In this document: positions 1 to 8,286 of the stretch, piece by piece
How positions within the stretch are numbered: position 1 is the stretch's first letter
Layout: the number at the start of each line of letters is the position of its first letter
Source: Micromonospora orduensis
GTDB taxonomy: Bacteria > Actinomycetota > Actinomycetes > Mycobacteriales > Micromonosporaceae
DNA: 63,895 nt
Assembly: GCF_006228125.1 (NCBI RefSeq)
Contig: NZ_VDFY01000139.1
Coordinates: 1 to 63,895, forward strand
Direction of reading: 5' to 3'
Program-made: the position numbers and the translations under genes
Notes under the pieces: model-generated
What the model was told of the DNA's origin: nothing
Databases searched by the model: none
The model's input: the letters and a program-made list of their open reading frames with translations, nothing else

Positions 1-1022
1 GTCGTGGTGGGCGGCGGGGTGGTCGGCGGCGGGGTACCGGAGAAGACGCTTGCCTCCCGGGCGGTCTGCCGGATGCCGTTGGCGCCGTTGAAGAGCCGCT
101 GACCCCAGGTGGTCAGGTTGGCCGGGTTGAAGGACGTGGCCAGGTCGAGGTATTCGACGCCACCGCCGTTGCCGCTCCACGACCAGCCCAGCCAGCCGAT
201 CCCGTTGGCCTGGCTGTAGGCGAGGATGGTGTCCTCGTCGGGGTCGCCGTCGGAGTGGTTGAACCCGAACTCACCGACCACGATGGGCAGCCCGGCGGCC
301 CGGAACCGGCCCAGGTAGTCGCTGATCTCCGCGGCGGTGTCGAACACCCCGTACATGTGGATGGAGAAGACCGTGTTGCGGGCCGGGTCGGCGGCGAAGA
401 CCGAGGCGGCGTTGTCGCGCATGGTGAACGACCAGTCCTGCCCCCAGTTCGGCGCGTCCACCATGATCGTGTGGGTCAGCCCGGCGGCGCGCAGCCGCTT
501 GATCGCCGCCGCGTTGTCGGTGGCCCAGGAGCCGTAGTTCTGGTTGCCGTACGGCTCGTTGCCGATGTTGACGATGACGTACTTCTCCTGGCCGGCGAGG
601 ACGTCGGCCAGGCTGATCCAGTAGTCGACCGCGCGGGCGAGGGTGATCGCGCCGCTCTGCTCGCCGTACCCGGTGGTGTCGTGCACCTCGAGCACGCAGA
701 TCAACCGGTTGGCCTTGCACAGCGAGATGACGTTCGCGACGTCCGCGTTTGTGTTGCGGGTCCACCTGTCGCCGCTGGAGAGCACCACCCGCACGGTGTT
801 CGCGCCGAGCGCCTTCACGTCGGCGAACGAGCTGGTCTGCTGCGGGTACCAGGTGTGCGCGTGGTTGACCCCGCGCATGATGAATTCGGTGCCGTTGGCG
901 TCGTACAACTTGCCGTTGGCGACTGTGAAACCGGCGGCGGCGCGGGCCGGCTGGCCGAACGCCAGCACCGCGACGAGCAGCGCCAGCAGCGCGGCGCCGG
1001 CGGCGGAGAGTCGAGTCTTCAT
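1..1022 (-). CDS. Secreted GH5 endo-beta-mannanase (3' end outside window)
   Basis: The frame stays open from an ATG at 1022 to the window edge, about 340 residues. A Shine-Dalgarno-like GAGGAAGG precedes the ATG. Residues 1-28 form a signal peptide (MKTRLSA, hydrophobic Ala/Leu core, cleavage near ARA). The mature start GFTVANGKLYDANGTEFIMR and the motif GVNHAHTWYP are typical of actinobacterial GH5 subfamily 8 mannanases. NIGNEPYGN carries the acid/base Glu and VVGEFGFNH the nucleophile Glu. WLGWSWSGNGGGVEYLDL is the usual C-terminal catalytic segment. The visible 3' end enters a TPPPTT linker, so a carbohydrate-binding module probably lies beyond the edge. It is predicted to act outside the cell on mannan or glucomannan. 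A cellulase is less likely from these motifs. Confidence 0.88.
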   Translation of the reverse strand, partial: MKTRLSAAGAALLALLVAVLAFGQPARAAAGFTVANGKLYDANGTEFIMRGVNHAHTWYPQQTSSFADVKALGANTVRVVLSSGDRWTRNTNADVANVISLCKANRLICVLEVHDTTGYGEQSGAITLARAVDYWISLADVLAGQEKYVIVNIGNEPYGNQNYGSWATDNAAAIKRLRAAGLTHTIMVDAPNWGQDWSFTMRDNAASVFAADPARNTVFSIHMYGVFDTAAEISDYLGRFRAAGLPIVVGEFGFNHSDGDPDEDTILAYSQANGIGWLGWSWSGNGGGVEYLDLATSFNPANLTTWGQRLFNGANGIRQTAREASVFSGTPPPTTPPPTT

Positions 1023-1156
1023 GGCCTTCCTCAGAAAGGACCCCCGGTGCCCGACAGGGGTGGGACGTGACAGGGGGGAGGCGGCTGCAGCCCGGCAGCC
1101 ACCGCTCGGCTCCCGGCGGCGCAGGCATCAGCGTAGGACGATGGGTCGACCCGCGC

Positions 1157-1278
1157 AACCGGTTCAGTGACCACAGGCGGCCCCGCACAGCCGTGACGGC
1201 CCACGCGAGCGCAGGCCGTCACGGGGCGATCACCCCCACCACAGGATGCGCGCCGCAACCGGTCTTAACCGGTTAAGA
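1157..1278. promoter_or_regulatory. AACCGGTT repeats, candidate LacI-type operators of the mannanase
   Basis: The gap 1023-1399 holds no gene. It carries AACCGGTT at 1157-1164 and a perfect 16-base palindrome TCTTAACCGGTTAAGA at 1263-1278. Directly before the palindrome AACCGGT also occurs at 1257-1263, exactly 10 bases (one helical turn) ahead of the copy at 1267. The elements lie 135-256 bases upstream of the mannanase start, and the palindrome is also upstream of the divergent oxidoreductase. Palindromes with a central CG are typical of LacI-family operators that control glycoside hydrolases. The site differs from the CebR box elsewhere in this window, so a separate repressor is inferred. 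Confidence 0.5.
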
Positions 1279-1399
1279 GCGACGGTAGGCAGGTCGCCGT
1301 CATCCGTCAAGCACCGTCGCCCACGAACCGGACGCGAGGGTTGAGGGCTGCCGACCTGGGTATCCCGGGAATGATCCGTCGGTGGAAGGGGAAACCAGG

Positions 1400-2362
1400 A
1401 TGGTCAGCGTCGGCTACACCCTGATGGGCGAACAGGCCGGTCCCAAGCAGTTGGTCGACCACGCGGTACGCGCCGAGGCCGCCGGCTTCGACCAGCTCGT
1501 GATGTCCGACCACTACTACCCCTGGCTGGATTCGCAGGGCCACTCCCCGTACGCCTGGTCGGTGCTCGGCGCGGTCGCCCACGCCACCTCCCGCGCGGAG
1601 CTGATGTCGTTCGTGACCTGCCCGATCCGCCGCTACCACCCGGCCGTCGTGGCGCAGAAGGCAAGCACGATCGGCGCACTCTCCGACGGACGCTTCACCC
1701 TCGGCCTCGGTGCGGGCGAGAACCTGAACGAGCACGTGGTCGGCGGGTGGCCGCACGTGCAGCAACGCCACGAGATGTTCGAGGAGGCGTTGCAGATCAT
1801 CCGGCCGCTGCTCAACGGCGAGACGCTGACCTTCTCCGGCAACCACTTCGACGTGCCCGACGCGTACGTCTGGGACCGCCCCGAGCGTCCGGTGCCGATG
1901 GCCGTCGCCGCGTCCGGTCGACAGTCCGCCACGCTGGCCGCCGAGTACGGCAACGGCATCATCGCCACCGAGCCCGACCGCCACATCATCGAGATGTACG
2001 ACGACGCCGGCGGCGCCGGCCAGCCCCGTTACGGGCAGGTGGCCATCTGCTACGGCCCGGACGAGGCGGAGTGCCGCAAGATCGTGCACGACCAGTTCCG
2101 CTGGTTCGGGCTGGGCTGGAAGGTCAACGCCGACCTGCCCGGCCCGGACTCCTTCGCCGCCGCGACCCAGTTCGTCCGGGAGGAGGACGTCGCCGAGGGC
2201 ATCCCCTGCGGCCCGGACATCGACGCGCACGTCGAGGCGTTCCGCAGGTTCGTCGACGCCGGCTTCACCCACGTGGCGATCATCCAGGTCGGCGGGGAGA
2301 CCCAACCGATGTTCCTGGACTGGGCGCAGGAGCAACTGCTGCCCCGGCTGCGGCAACTGTGA
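1400..2362 (+). CDS. LLM-class F420-dependent oxidoreductase (G6PDH-like family)
   Basis: A 320-residue luciferase-like TIM-barrel protein. MVSVGYTLMGEQAGPKQLVD and MSDHYYPWLDSQGHSP match the actinobacterial F420-dependent G6PDH-family branch, whose members use coenzyme F420 rather than FMN. GLGAGENLNEHVVGGWP lies in the cofactor region. The physiological substrate is unknown. The ATG at 1400 is chosen over an in-frame GTG at 1382 because GGAAGG at 1384-1389 is correctly spaced. The stop overlaps the GTG of the following decayed hydrolase by four bases (GTGA). Confidence 0.85.
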   Translation: MVSVGYTLMGEQAGPKQLVDHAVRAEAAGFDQLVMSDHYYPWLDSQGHSPYAWSVLGAVAHATSRAELMSFVTCPIRRYHPAVVAQKASTIGALSDGRFTLGLGAGENLNEHVVGGWPHVQQRHEMFEEALQIIRPLLNGETLTFSGNHFDVPDAYVWDRPERPVPMAVAASGRQSATLAAEYGNGIIATEPDRHIIEMYDDAGGAGQPRYGQVAICYGPDEAECRKIVHDQFRWFGLGWKVNADLPGPDSFAAATQFVREEDVAEGIPCGPDIDAHVEAFRRFVDAGFTHVAIIQVGGETQPMFLDWAQEQLLPRLRQL

Positions 2363-2811
2363 GGTTGACCCCCGCCGGCCGGTTCGGGCGGACCGAGCTG
2401 CGCCTCGCGATGGCCGCGCCCCGGCCGGCCGCCGGACTGGTAAGCGAATGGCGGCTCGTCGACGGCCTGCGCAGCCACACCCGGAGAAGCGAGGACCCCG
2501 GCACCGGGGCGCCGCCGGTGGTCCTGCGGGACGTGTCGAACGCCCGGCCCTGGCGGGTCCTCGCGACGCTGTCGCACTCGGCGCGGAACGCGATCGAGGC
2601 CGATCTGGTCCGGGTCACCGCGCCGACCCTCGTCGTCGCCGGACGTCGTGACCCGGTCGCGCCGGCCGGTTGGCGAAACGAGGCGGCCCGGCTGGCGAAC
2701 GCCGACCTGGTGGTCGTCCCCGGCGCCGCGCACAACGTGCTCACCACTGCCCCGACGGCGGTCGCCGACGCGATCCGCCACCTCCTCGCCCCCACCCTGA
2801 CGAAAAGGTGA
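2359..2811 (+). pseudogene. Alpha/beta hydrolase with an internal in-frame deletion
   Basis: The frame begins at a GTG coupled to the preceding stop and encodes about 150 residues, roughly half the normal family length. The N-terminal part SEWRLVDGLRSHTRRSED...GTGAPPVVL looks like the start of an alpha/beta hydrolase just before its oxyanion HG motif. The sequence then jumps to RDVSNARPWRVLATL and to a normal C-terminal half: VTAPTLVVAGRRDPVAP (acid-residue strand) and VVPGAAHNVL (catalytic-His loop). The oxyanion HG and the GxSxG nucleophile elbow are missing although the frame is intact. This suggests an in-frame deletion of roughly 100-150 codons. A folded but catalytically dead protein cannot be excluded. 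Confidence 0.65.
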
Positions 2812-2815
2812 ACCC

Positions 2816-2935
2816 ATGCGCTTCGGCAACACGGAGATCCGCCCCCTCGGCGGTGGCCTCGGCTGCCTCCTGATGATCCTCTTCTCGATCGTCGCCTCGG
2901 TGGTGCTGACCGTCCTGCTCAACCTGGTGCTCTGA
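2816..2935 (+). CDS. Small single-pass membrane protein, 39 residues
   Basis: ATG at 2816 follows the previous stop by four bases, with AAGGTGA just upstream as ribosome binding site. The product starts MRFGNTEIRPLGGGLGCLL, continues through a hydrophobic helix (LLMILFSIVASVVLTVLL) and ends NLVL. It looks like the tiny conserved one-helix proteins found in Micromonosporaceae. No function is known to me. Its clean start, polar N-terminus and single transmembrane segment support a real gene. It is cotranscribed with the oxidoreductase and the decayed hydrolase. Confidence 0.6.
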   Translation: MRFGNTEIRPLGGGLGCLLMILFSIVASVVLTVLLNLVL

Positions 2936-2951
2936 GCACCGCCGAGAGTGG

Positions 2952-2987
2952 GGTGTTCAGCGACGCACGCCCGGGGCGTTGAACACC
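2952..2987. terminator. Convergent hairpin between small membrane gene and endonuclease-fold gene
   Basis: GGTGTTCA at 2952-2959 pairs with TGAACACC at 2980-2987 and the stem extends inwards by about three pairs. It overlaps the 3' end of the minus-strand gene at 2957 and sits 17 bases after the plus-strand stop, as expected for a shared terminator. No T-run follows. Confidence 0.45.
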
Positions 2988-3799
2988 TCACGTGGAGTGG
3001 GGTCCAGGTCCAGTTCGGCCAGCAACGGATAGTGGTCCGAGGCGGTGTCGGCCGCCCCGCCACGGATCACCCGACAGTCACTGACGCGTTCGGCCAGCGC
3101 GGGGCTGCCGAACAGGTAGTCCAGGCGCATGCCGGCGAACTCGGCCCCGCCGAACCGGGTGGGCACGGTCAGCCCCTCGGCCTCCGGCGCCCCGGGAGCG
3201 GACGCGGGCCAGAGGTCGACCAGCCCGGCGGCCAGCAACCGGGCGATGGCACGGGTGTCCACCGTCCCGCCGGCCCGTCGCAGGTGCCGCCGCCGGTACA
3301 GGACGGGCATCCCGGCCAGCCGTGCGGTGTGGTCCACGGTCGGGTCGAGCGAGTTGAGATCGCCGGTGATCAGCGTCAGGGGCCCCGGCGCGCGTCGTAC
3401 GGCCGACACCAGCCAGTCCACCTCCATCCGCCGGCGCCCACCGGAGTACGGGTAGAGGTGGGCGCCCACCACGGTCAGCGGACCGGCGGAGGTGGCCACC
3501 ACGGCGCGGGCGGCGGCGTGGTGGAACGGCCGGCGCACCGGTCCCGCGTCGACGACCCGGTACGGCGGCCGGACCAGCACCGCCACCGGCTGCCCGAAGC
3601 AGGACCGGGCCAGGTGGGGCGTCATCCCCACCCGGCCCGCCACGGTGGCCATCAGCCCGTCGCGGTCGAAGCCACGCAGCTCCTCAAGGGCCAGCACGTC
3701 CGGCGCCTGCTCGGTGACGACCCGGACCACCTGATCCAACCGGTCGGGGCCGCCACGGTCCCGGCCGCCGGTACGGATGTTCCAGGTCATCACGCGCAC
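2957..3799 (-). CDS. Endonuclease/exonuclease/phosphatase family protein
   Basis: A 280-residue EEP-fold hydrolase. VMTWNIRTGG at the start holds the metal-ligand Asn. ALEELRG carries the catalytic Glu. The LITGDLNS loop holds the Asp and Asn pair, and TASDHYPLLAEL contains the terminal Asp-His dyad. The GTG at 3799 is chosen because it directly precedes VMTWN; an upstream start would add a poorly conserved Arg-rich tail. There is no signal peptide, so a cytoplasmic phosphodiesterase or nuclease role is likely. The substrate cannot be told from sequence. The PAP2 gene behind it on the same strand is 13 bases away. Confidence 0.8.
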   Translation of the reverse strand: MRVMTWNIRTGGRDRGGPDRLDQVVRVVTEQAPDVLALEELRGFDRDGLMATVAGRVGMTPHLARSCFGQPVAVLVRPPYRVVDAGPVRRPFHHAAARAVVATSAGPLTVVGAHLYPYSGGRRRMEVDWLVSAVRRAPGPLTLITGDLNSLDPTVDHTARLAGMPVLYRRRHLRRAGGTVDTRAIARLLAAGLVDLWPASAPGAPEAEGLTVPTRFGGAEFAGMRLDYLFGSPALAERVSDCRVIRGGAADTASDHYPLLAELDLDPTPREVFNAPGVRR

Positions 3800-3812
3800 C
3801 ACGGCGCGGCGC

Positions 3813-5303
3813 TCAGTCGGCCCGGCCGGCCCGCGCCAGCTCATCGTCGAGGGTGTCCACGTCCTCCGACTCGATGGCCGGCTGGTTGCCCTCCTTCAGG
3901 TCGGCATTCGGGCGGACAACCAAATAGAGCAGCCCGATCCAGAGCGCGGAGAGCAGGATCGCGCCCATGAAGTCGGTCGGGTGGTGCATGCCCCGGTACA
4001 TCCGCGAGGTGGCCACACCGACCGGCATGATCACGGCCAGCGCCACGAAGATCCACCGCCACCAGCGGTCGGTACGGGGGAACACGATGAGGGTGATGGC
4101 CAGCCAGACGCAGATCGTCGCCGCGATGTGCCCGGACGGGAACGACGAGGTGGGCATCTGCCCGTCCAGGTTCTCCACCGGCGGGCGCGGGCGGTCGACC
4201 GCCCGCGCCGAGGCGAGGAAGAGGGTCAGCTCGCCGACCATCGCCAGCGCCACGAACAGCACCGGCCGCCAGCGCCGCCACACCGCCAGCACCAGCGGGC
4301 AGAACACCAGCGAGATGAGCAGGATCGCGTGGGTGTCGCCGAACTTGCTCCACCACCAGCTCACCTCGGTCAGCACCTCGGTGTGCCGCTCGGCGAACCA
4401 GCGCGGCACCTCCGTGTCGAGGGTGTCGAAGAAGGTGCCCTTGGCGTGGTAGCTGACGTACATGCCGAAGCCGTACAGCGCGCCGAACACGAGCACCCAG
4501 CCGACCAGCAGCTCGGCCACCGCCGAACGCGGATGGGCCAGCACGTGCTCCTCGGCCGGGGCGGGGGCGATGTCGTGCCCGGCCTCCGGCTCCAGACCCT
4601 CGCTCAGCGACGGCACCGGCCGGCCCCGCTCGCGCCGCCACAGCCGGAAGGCGTACGCGGTGACGCCCAGCCACACCGCGCCGAGCAGCCAGCCGCCGAA
4701 CACGTCGGAGACGAAGTGCACGCCCAGCGCGATCCGGGTCAGGCCGATCAACGCCACGAGCACCCCGACGCCGACGATCGCCGGCTTACGCCAACGAGGC
4801 GCCATCGCCGGCAGGAACACCAGCAGCAGCGCCCCGTACGCGACGAACGAGCCGAGCGCATGCCCGCTGGGGAAGCTGTTGCCCGGGGCGCTGGCGATCG
4901 GCACGTCCACGATCGGGCGGAGCCGACCGACAAGCGTCTTGAGCGACGGGTCGAGGATCAGACCGCCGACCCCGGTGATGATCAGATAGACGGCCAGTCG
5001 GGGCTGCCGCCGGATCAGCAGCCCGACGACCGCGATGGTGACCAACCAGATGAGAATCGGCCGGCCGCCCAGGTCGGTCACCGCCTGGAGCACGGTGACG
5101 AGGGCGTGGTGCGGGGCGACGAGCCCGTTGAACCATTCGGCGACGGCATGGTCGGCGTCCTGCAACGGACTCCACCGCACCCGGACGAGCAGCAACAGCA
5201 GCCCGAAGGCCACCCCGACGCCGGTGACGGCCGCCAGGCCGGCGATGCTCCGTTCGGCGAAATGACCGATCGGACGCCGCGCCACCTCTTTGACCGCGGT
5301 CAC
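3813..5303 (-). CDS. Membrane phosphatase with two fused PAP2 domains
   Basis: A 496-residue multi-spanning membrane protein carrying two complete PAP2 modules in tandem. Domain 1 has KTLVGRLRP, SFPSGHALG and TRIALGVHFVSDV. Domain 2 has RAVDRPRP, SFPSGHIAA and SRMYRGMHHPTDF. Each follows the KX6RP / PSGH / SRX5HX3D signature, except that in domain 2 the Lys position of the first motif is Ala. The active sites should face the outer side of the membrane, and likely substrates are undecaprenyl-pyrophosphate or phosphatidic acid derivatives. GTG at 5303 is preferred because GGGAGG lies five bases upstream. Confidence 0.85.
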   Translation of the reverse strand: MTAVKEVARRPIGHFAERSIAGLAAVTGVGVAFGLLLLLVRVRWSPLQDADHAVAEWFNGLVAPHHALVTVLQAVTDLGGRPILIWLVTIAVVGLLIRRQPRLAVYLIITGVGGLILDPSLKTLVGRLRPIVDVPIASAPGNSFPSGHALGSFVAYGALLLVFLPAMAPRWRKPAIVGVGVLVALIGLTRIALGVHFVSDVFGGWLLGAVWLGVTAYAFRLWRRERGRPVPSLSEGLEPEAGHDIAPAPAEEHVLAHPRSAVAELLVGWVLVFGALYGFGMYVSYHAKGTFFDTLDTEVPRWFAERHTEVLTEVSWWWSKFGDTHAILLISLVFCPLVLAVWRRWRPVLFVALAMVGELTLFLASARAVDRPRPPVENLDGQMPTSSFPSGHIAATICVWLAITLIVFPRTDRWWRWIFVALAVIMPVGVATSRMYRGMHHPTDFMGAILLSALWIGLLYLVVRPNADLKEGNQPAIESEDVDTLDDELARAGRAD

Positions 5304-5375
5304 CCCGCACCTCCCTTGTCGTCTCTGGCGAGGCGCATTACCCGATCCGCGTCGTGCGTACACGCGGGGGGACCG

Positions 5376-6377
5376 CTACAGCGCGGACATGTCCCCGGTG
5401 TCGAGCAGCTCGCCGCGGTCGGTGTCGGGCTCCCACCGGTCCGGCTGGGCGGGCTCCTGCACGCCGATGCGCAGCGCCTCCAACTGGGCGGCGAACGCCA
5501 GCCCACCGAAGAGCGCCATCCCGGTCAGGTTGGCCCAGAGCAGCAGCGCCATCATGCCGGTCAACGCGCCGTAGGTCTGCCCGAAGCCGTCGCTGAACCG
5601 CACGTACGCGGCGAGCAGCAGACTGGCCAGCCACCACAGGGCGGTGGCGATGCCGGCGCCGAACAACAGCCAGGACAGGCCGGGCTGGTTGCGGCGCGGC
5701 GCGTGCCGGAACAGCACGGCCACGGCGAGCACGGTCAACCCGAGGCTCAGCGGGAAACGGACCACGTTCCAGATGGCGTTGGCGACCTCGCCCCACTCGT
5801 AGTGCTCGCGCACCGAGTCACCCATCGCGCCGCCGCCGACGAGGATCAGGAAGCCGGCCAGCGCGGGCAGACCGGCGGTGACGGCCAGCACGGCGGCCCG
5901 GAGATATTTCCATAAGGCCGGGCGGTCCCGCTCGACGCCGTAGATGCGGTTGGCGCCCCGCTCGATCTGGGCCATCGTGGTGGTCAGCGCGACCAGACCC
6001 GTGAGCAGACCGAGGGTAAGCGCCAGCTCTCCGGCGTCCTCGACGCGTTCGCCCTCACCGAGCAGCTCGCCGACCATCTCGGCGCTCTGGCCGGGGGTGA
6101 GCGCCAGCACGGTGTCGGCCACCACCTGGCCGCCCTCCTCGACGCCCAGCTCGCTGATCAGCCCGGTCAGAGCGATCAGGAACGGCACCACGGCGAGGCA
6201 GAGCTGCAACGCGAAGGCCCGGGAGTGGCTGAACCCGTCGCCGTAGCGGAACCGGATGAAGGCGTCGCGCAGCAGGTGCCAGCCGCCCTGGCGGCGCAGT
6301 GTGAGCCAGGCGTCGTCGGCGGACAGCTCCTCGTTGGCCATCAGCCGGGTCTCCGGCACGATCCGGGTGCTACTCAC
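5376..6377 (-). CDS. YihY/BrkB-family inner-membrane protein
   Basis: A 333-residue protein with six predicted transmembrane helices and the family features FRYGDGFSHSRAFALQLCLA (first helix), QIERGANRIYGVERDRP (loop) and YGALTGMMALLLWANLTGMA (late helix). Once called ribonuclease BN by mistake, the family is now seen as membrane proteins of unclear, possibly transport-related function. The start is a GTG that overlaps the 3' end of the upstream kinase gene by eight bases, indicating coupled translation. Confidence 0.85.
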   Translation of the reverse strand: MSSTRIVPETRLMANEELSADDAWLTLRRQGGWHLLRDAFIRFRYGDGFSHSRAFALQLCLAVVPFLIALTGLISELGVEEGGQVVADTVLALTPGQSAEMVGELLGEGERVEDAGELALTLGLLTGLVALTTTMAQIERGANRIYGVERDRPALWKYLRAAVLAVTAGLPALAGFLILVGGGAMGDSVREHYEWGEVANAIWNVVRFPLSLGLTVLAVAVLFRHAPRRNQPGLSWLLFGAGIATALWWLASLLLAAYVRFSDGFGQTYGALTGMMALLLWANLTGMALFGGLAFAAQLEALRIGVQEPAQPDRWEPDTDRGELLDTGDMSAL

Positions 6378-7440
6378 GGCGCGCTTCCTCGATCAGCTGC
6401 TCGCCCCGCTCCCCGGCGCCCTGTGCGTCGACGGCCAGGTCGGGGGCGTCCTCGGGCTGCGGGACGCAGAGCCAGAGCGACTCAGGCCGGATGTCCGCCC
6501 GCAGTTGCCGGCCCGGGGAGATGAGGTCGCCGTCGAGCTCGCGGGGCTGCGCCCGGTTGCTGGTGACCACCACGCTGCGGCCGCGGAACACCTCCATCTG
6601 GGGCACCTCGCCGCTGCGGCGGATCACCGCCCAGCCCAGCGCGAGCCAGTGCCGCAGGCTGCGCGGGGTGAGCACCGCGACGTCGAGCCAGCCGTCGTCC
6701 GGCTCGGCCTCGGTGAGCAGCCGTACGCCGCCCTGGAGCCGGCCGACGTTGGCGATCAGGACCGAGCGGGCCCGGCGGCGTACCGGTGGCCGGTCGTCGA
6801 TGCGGATCTGCACCCGCATCGGCCGGTCGCGCAGGTGCCGGACGGCGCCCACCACGTACGCCGGCCAGCCGATGCGGGCCTTGGTGGTCTCGTTTGTGGC
6901 TTCGAGCATCTGGGCGTCGAAGCCCATGCCGGCCATCACGGTGAAGTAGCGGTCCTCGACCGCGCCGACGTCGAGCAGCCGGCGGCCCCGCTCGACGGCG
7001 ACCTGGAGACCGGCGGCCAGGTCGGTGGAGAGGCCCAGGTTGGCGGCGAGCAAATTGCCGGTGCCCTGCGGCAGCACGGCGAGGGCCACGTCGGTGCCGA
7101 CGAGCGCGCTGACGCAGGACATCACGGTGCCGTCGCCACCGCAGGCGAAGACCAGGTCGACCCCGTCCTTGACGGCCTGCTCGGTCTGGCCGCGGCCCGG
7201 GTCGTCGACTGTCGTCTCGTACCACTGCGGCGCCGGCCAGCCGGCGGCGGCCAGGGCGTCGTCGACGGTGCGTCGCAGCTCGTCGAGATCGTCGACCTTC
7301 ACCGGGTTGACCACCACGGCGGAGCGCAGCCCACCGTCGCCGCCCGAGGGTCGTCTGTCCTGTCCAGGATCCACGGCGCCAGTGTGCAGCACCCGGACGG
7401 CTTCAGCGAGCCCATGAACGCCCGGCGTCGGAAGTGCCAC
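6370..7440 (-). CDS. Diacylglycerol/lipid kinase, DagK/YegS family
   Basis: A 356-residue member of the DAGK catalytic-domain family. VVNPVKVDDLDELR is the first strand and helix, FACGGDGTVMSCVSAL the nucleotide-binding GGDGT loop, and LPQGTGNLLAANLGL the conserved PxGTGN motif. The C-terminal beta-domain ends near residue 330. It phosphorylates diacylglycerol or a related lipid using ATP. Several GTG codons lie within the first 20 residues, and the family core begins around residue 39, so the true start may be downstream of 7440 (for example GTG at 7392). It is translationally coupled to the downstream YihY gene. Confidence 0.85.
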   Translation of the reverse strand: MALPTPGVHGLAEAVRVLHTGAVDPGQDRRPSGGDGGLRSAVVVNPVKVDDLDELRRTVDDALAAAGWPAPQWYETTVDDPGRGQTEQAVKDGVDLVFACGGDGTVMSCVSALVGTDVALAVLPQGTGNLLAANLGLSTDLAAGLQVAVERGRRLLDVGAVEDRYFTVMAGMGFDAQMLEATNETTKARIGWPAYVVGAVRHLRDRPMRVQIRIDDRPPVRRRARSVLIANVGRLQGGVRLLTEAEPDDGWLDVAVLTPRSLRHWLALGWAVIRRSGEVPQMEVFRGRSVVVTSNRAQPRELDGDLISPGRQLRADIRPESLWLCVPQPEDAPDLAVDAQGAGERGEQLIEEARRE

Positions 7441-7468
7441 AGACAGGTTTCAACGCGTTGGCGGCCGG

Positions 7469-8047
7469 TCAGGCGGCGGTTCGCAGGGCGCTCTCCACCC
7501 GGCGGCGCAGATCGTCGAGGTCGACGCCGAACTCGGTGAGCACCTGCGCGCCCAGCCCGTGGCCCTCGCGGAGCACGCCCAGCAGGATGTGCTCGGTGCC
7601 GATGTGCTTGTGACGCAGGCGCAGCGCCTCCCGCAGGGACAGCTCCAGGGCCTTCTTCGAACGGGGTGAGAACGGCCCGCCCAGGTACCTCTTGCGCCTC
7701 CAGCGGCGGCGCGGCGCGGGTACGGCCTCGCGCAGCGCGTCCGGGCCGAAGGACTCCTCGATGCGGGCCACGATCGCGGCCAGGTCGATGCCGATCTCCC
7801 GCAGGGCGGCCGCGTCGGCGTCGCCGAGGCCGGCGCCGCCGCTGGCGGTGTGCCGGCGTACCCGTTCGCGCAGGTCGTCGGCGCGCACCCCGGCGTCGGT
7901 CAGCACGCGGCTGGCCAGGCCGGCCTCGTCGGCGAGCAGGGCGAGCAGCAGGTGCTCGGTGCCGACCGGTCGCTGCCCCTCGGCCCGTGCCTCCTCCAGC
8001 GCCCGCCGCACCACGTCGCGCGCCCGGTCGGTGAACCGTTCGAACAT
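7469..8047 (-). CDS. Stand-alone Clp N-terminal domain protein
   Basis: A 192-residue protein with two Clp-N repeats and no AAA+ ATPase module. Repeat 1: FTDRARDVVRRALEEAR and VGTEHLLLALLADEAGLASR. Repeat 2: SPRSKKALELSLREALRLRHK and IGTEHILLGVLREGHGLGAQ. This is the adaptor/substrate-binding part of ClpC/ClpA, so an adaptor-like or decoy role with the Clp protease is plausible. ATG 8047 is chosen because it overlaps the stop of the upstream HTH gene (TGATG) and lies four bases after GGAGG. Confidence 0.85.
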   Translation of the reverse strand: MFERFTDRARDVVRRALEEARAEGQRPVGTEHLLLALLADEAGLASRVLTDAGVRADDLRERVRRHTASGGAGLGDADAAALREIGIDLAAIVARIEESFGPDALREAVPAPRRRWRRKRYLGGPFSPRSKKALELSLREALRLRHKHIGTEHILLGVLREGHGLGAQVLTEFGVDLDDLRRRVESALRTAA

Positions 8048-8283
8048 CACGCCTCCCAGGATGAGTTGGCCGCCGGTCGTCCGGCGTGCTTCTTGTGCAC
8101 CGCCTGCCGGCTGACCTCGAGCGCGTCGGCGATCTCCTGCCAGGACCAGCCCTGTCGACGGGCGTTGTCCACCTGGACCACCTCGAGCCGCTCGAGCAGC
8201 CGGCGCAGCGCGCGGACGGCGCGCAGCCCGACCCGAGGGTCGGTGCTGCCGGCTGCCGCCGCGAGTTCCGTCGCCTGACTCAT
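8047..8283 (-). CDS. Small HTH regulator partnered with the Clp-N protein
   Basis: A 78-residue protein: an amphipathic helix (RLLERLEVVQVDNARRQG) followed by a helix-turn-helix WSWQEIADALEVSRQAVHKKHAG with a recognition helix like that of MarR/sigma-70 region 4 types. It is probably an autoregulator of the two-gene operon, since its start is embedded in two inverted repeats. A -10 box TATGTT ends seven bases before ATG 8283, so the transcript should be leaderless. A GTG at 8310 is an in-frame alternative but would lie inside the promoter. Confidence 0.8.
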   Translation of the reverse strand: MSQATELAAAAGSTDPRVGLRAVRALRRLLERLEVVQVDNARRQGWSWQEIADALEVSRQAVHKKHAGRPAANSSWEA

Positions 8284-8286
8284 GCC

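Noticed and set aside
3777..5915. 712-residue plus-strand frame over the PAP2 gene
   Set aside because: Antisense; composed of His/Arg/Gln/Pro repeats, no domain.
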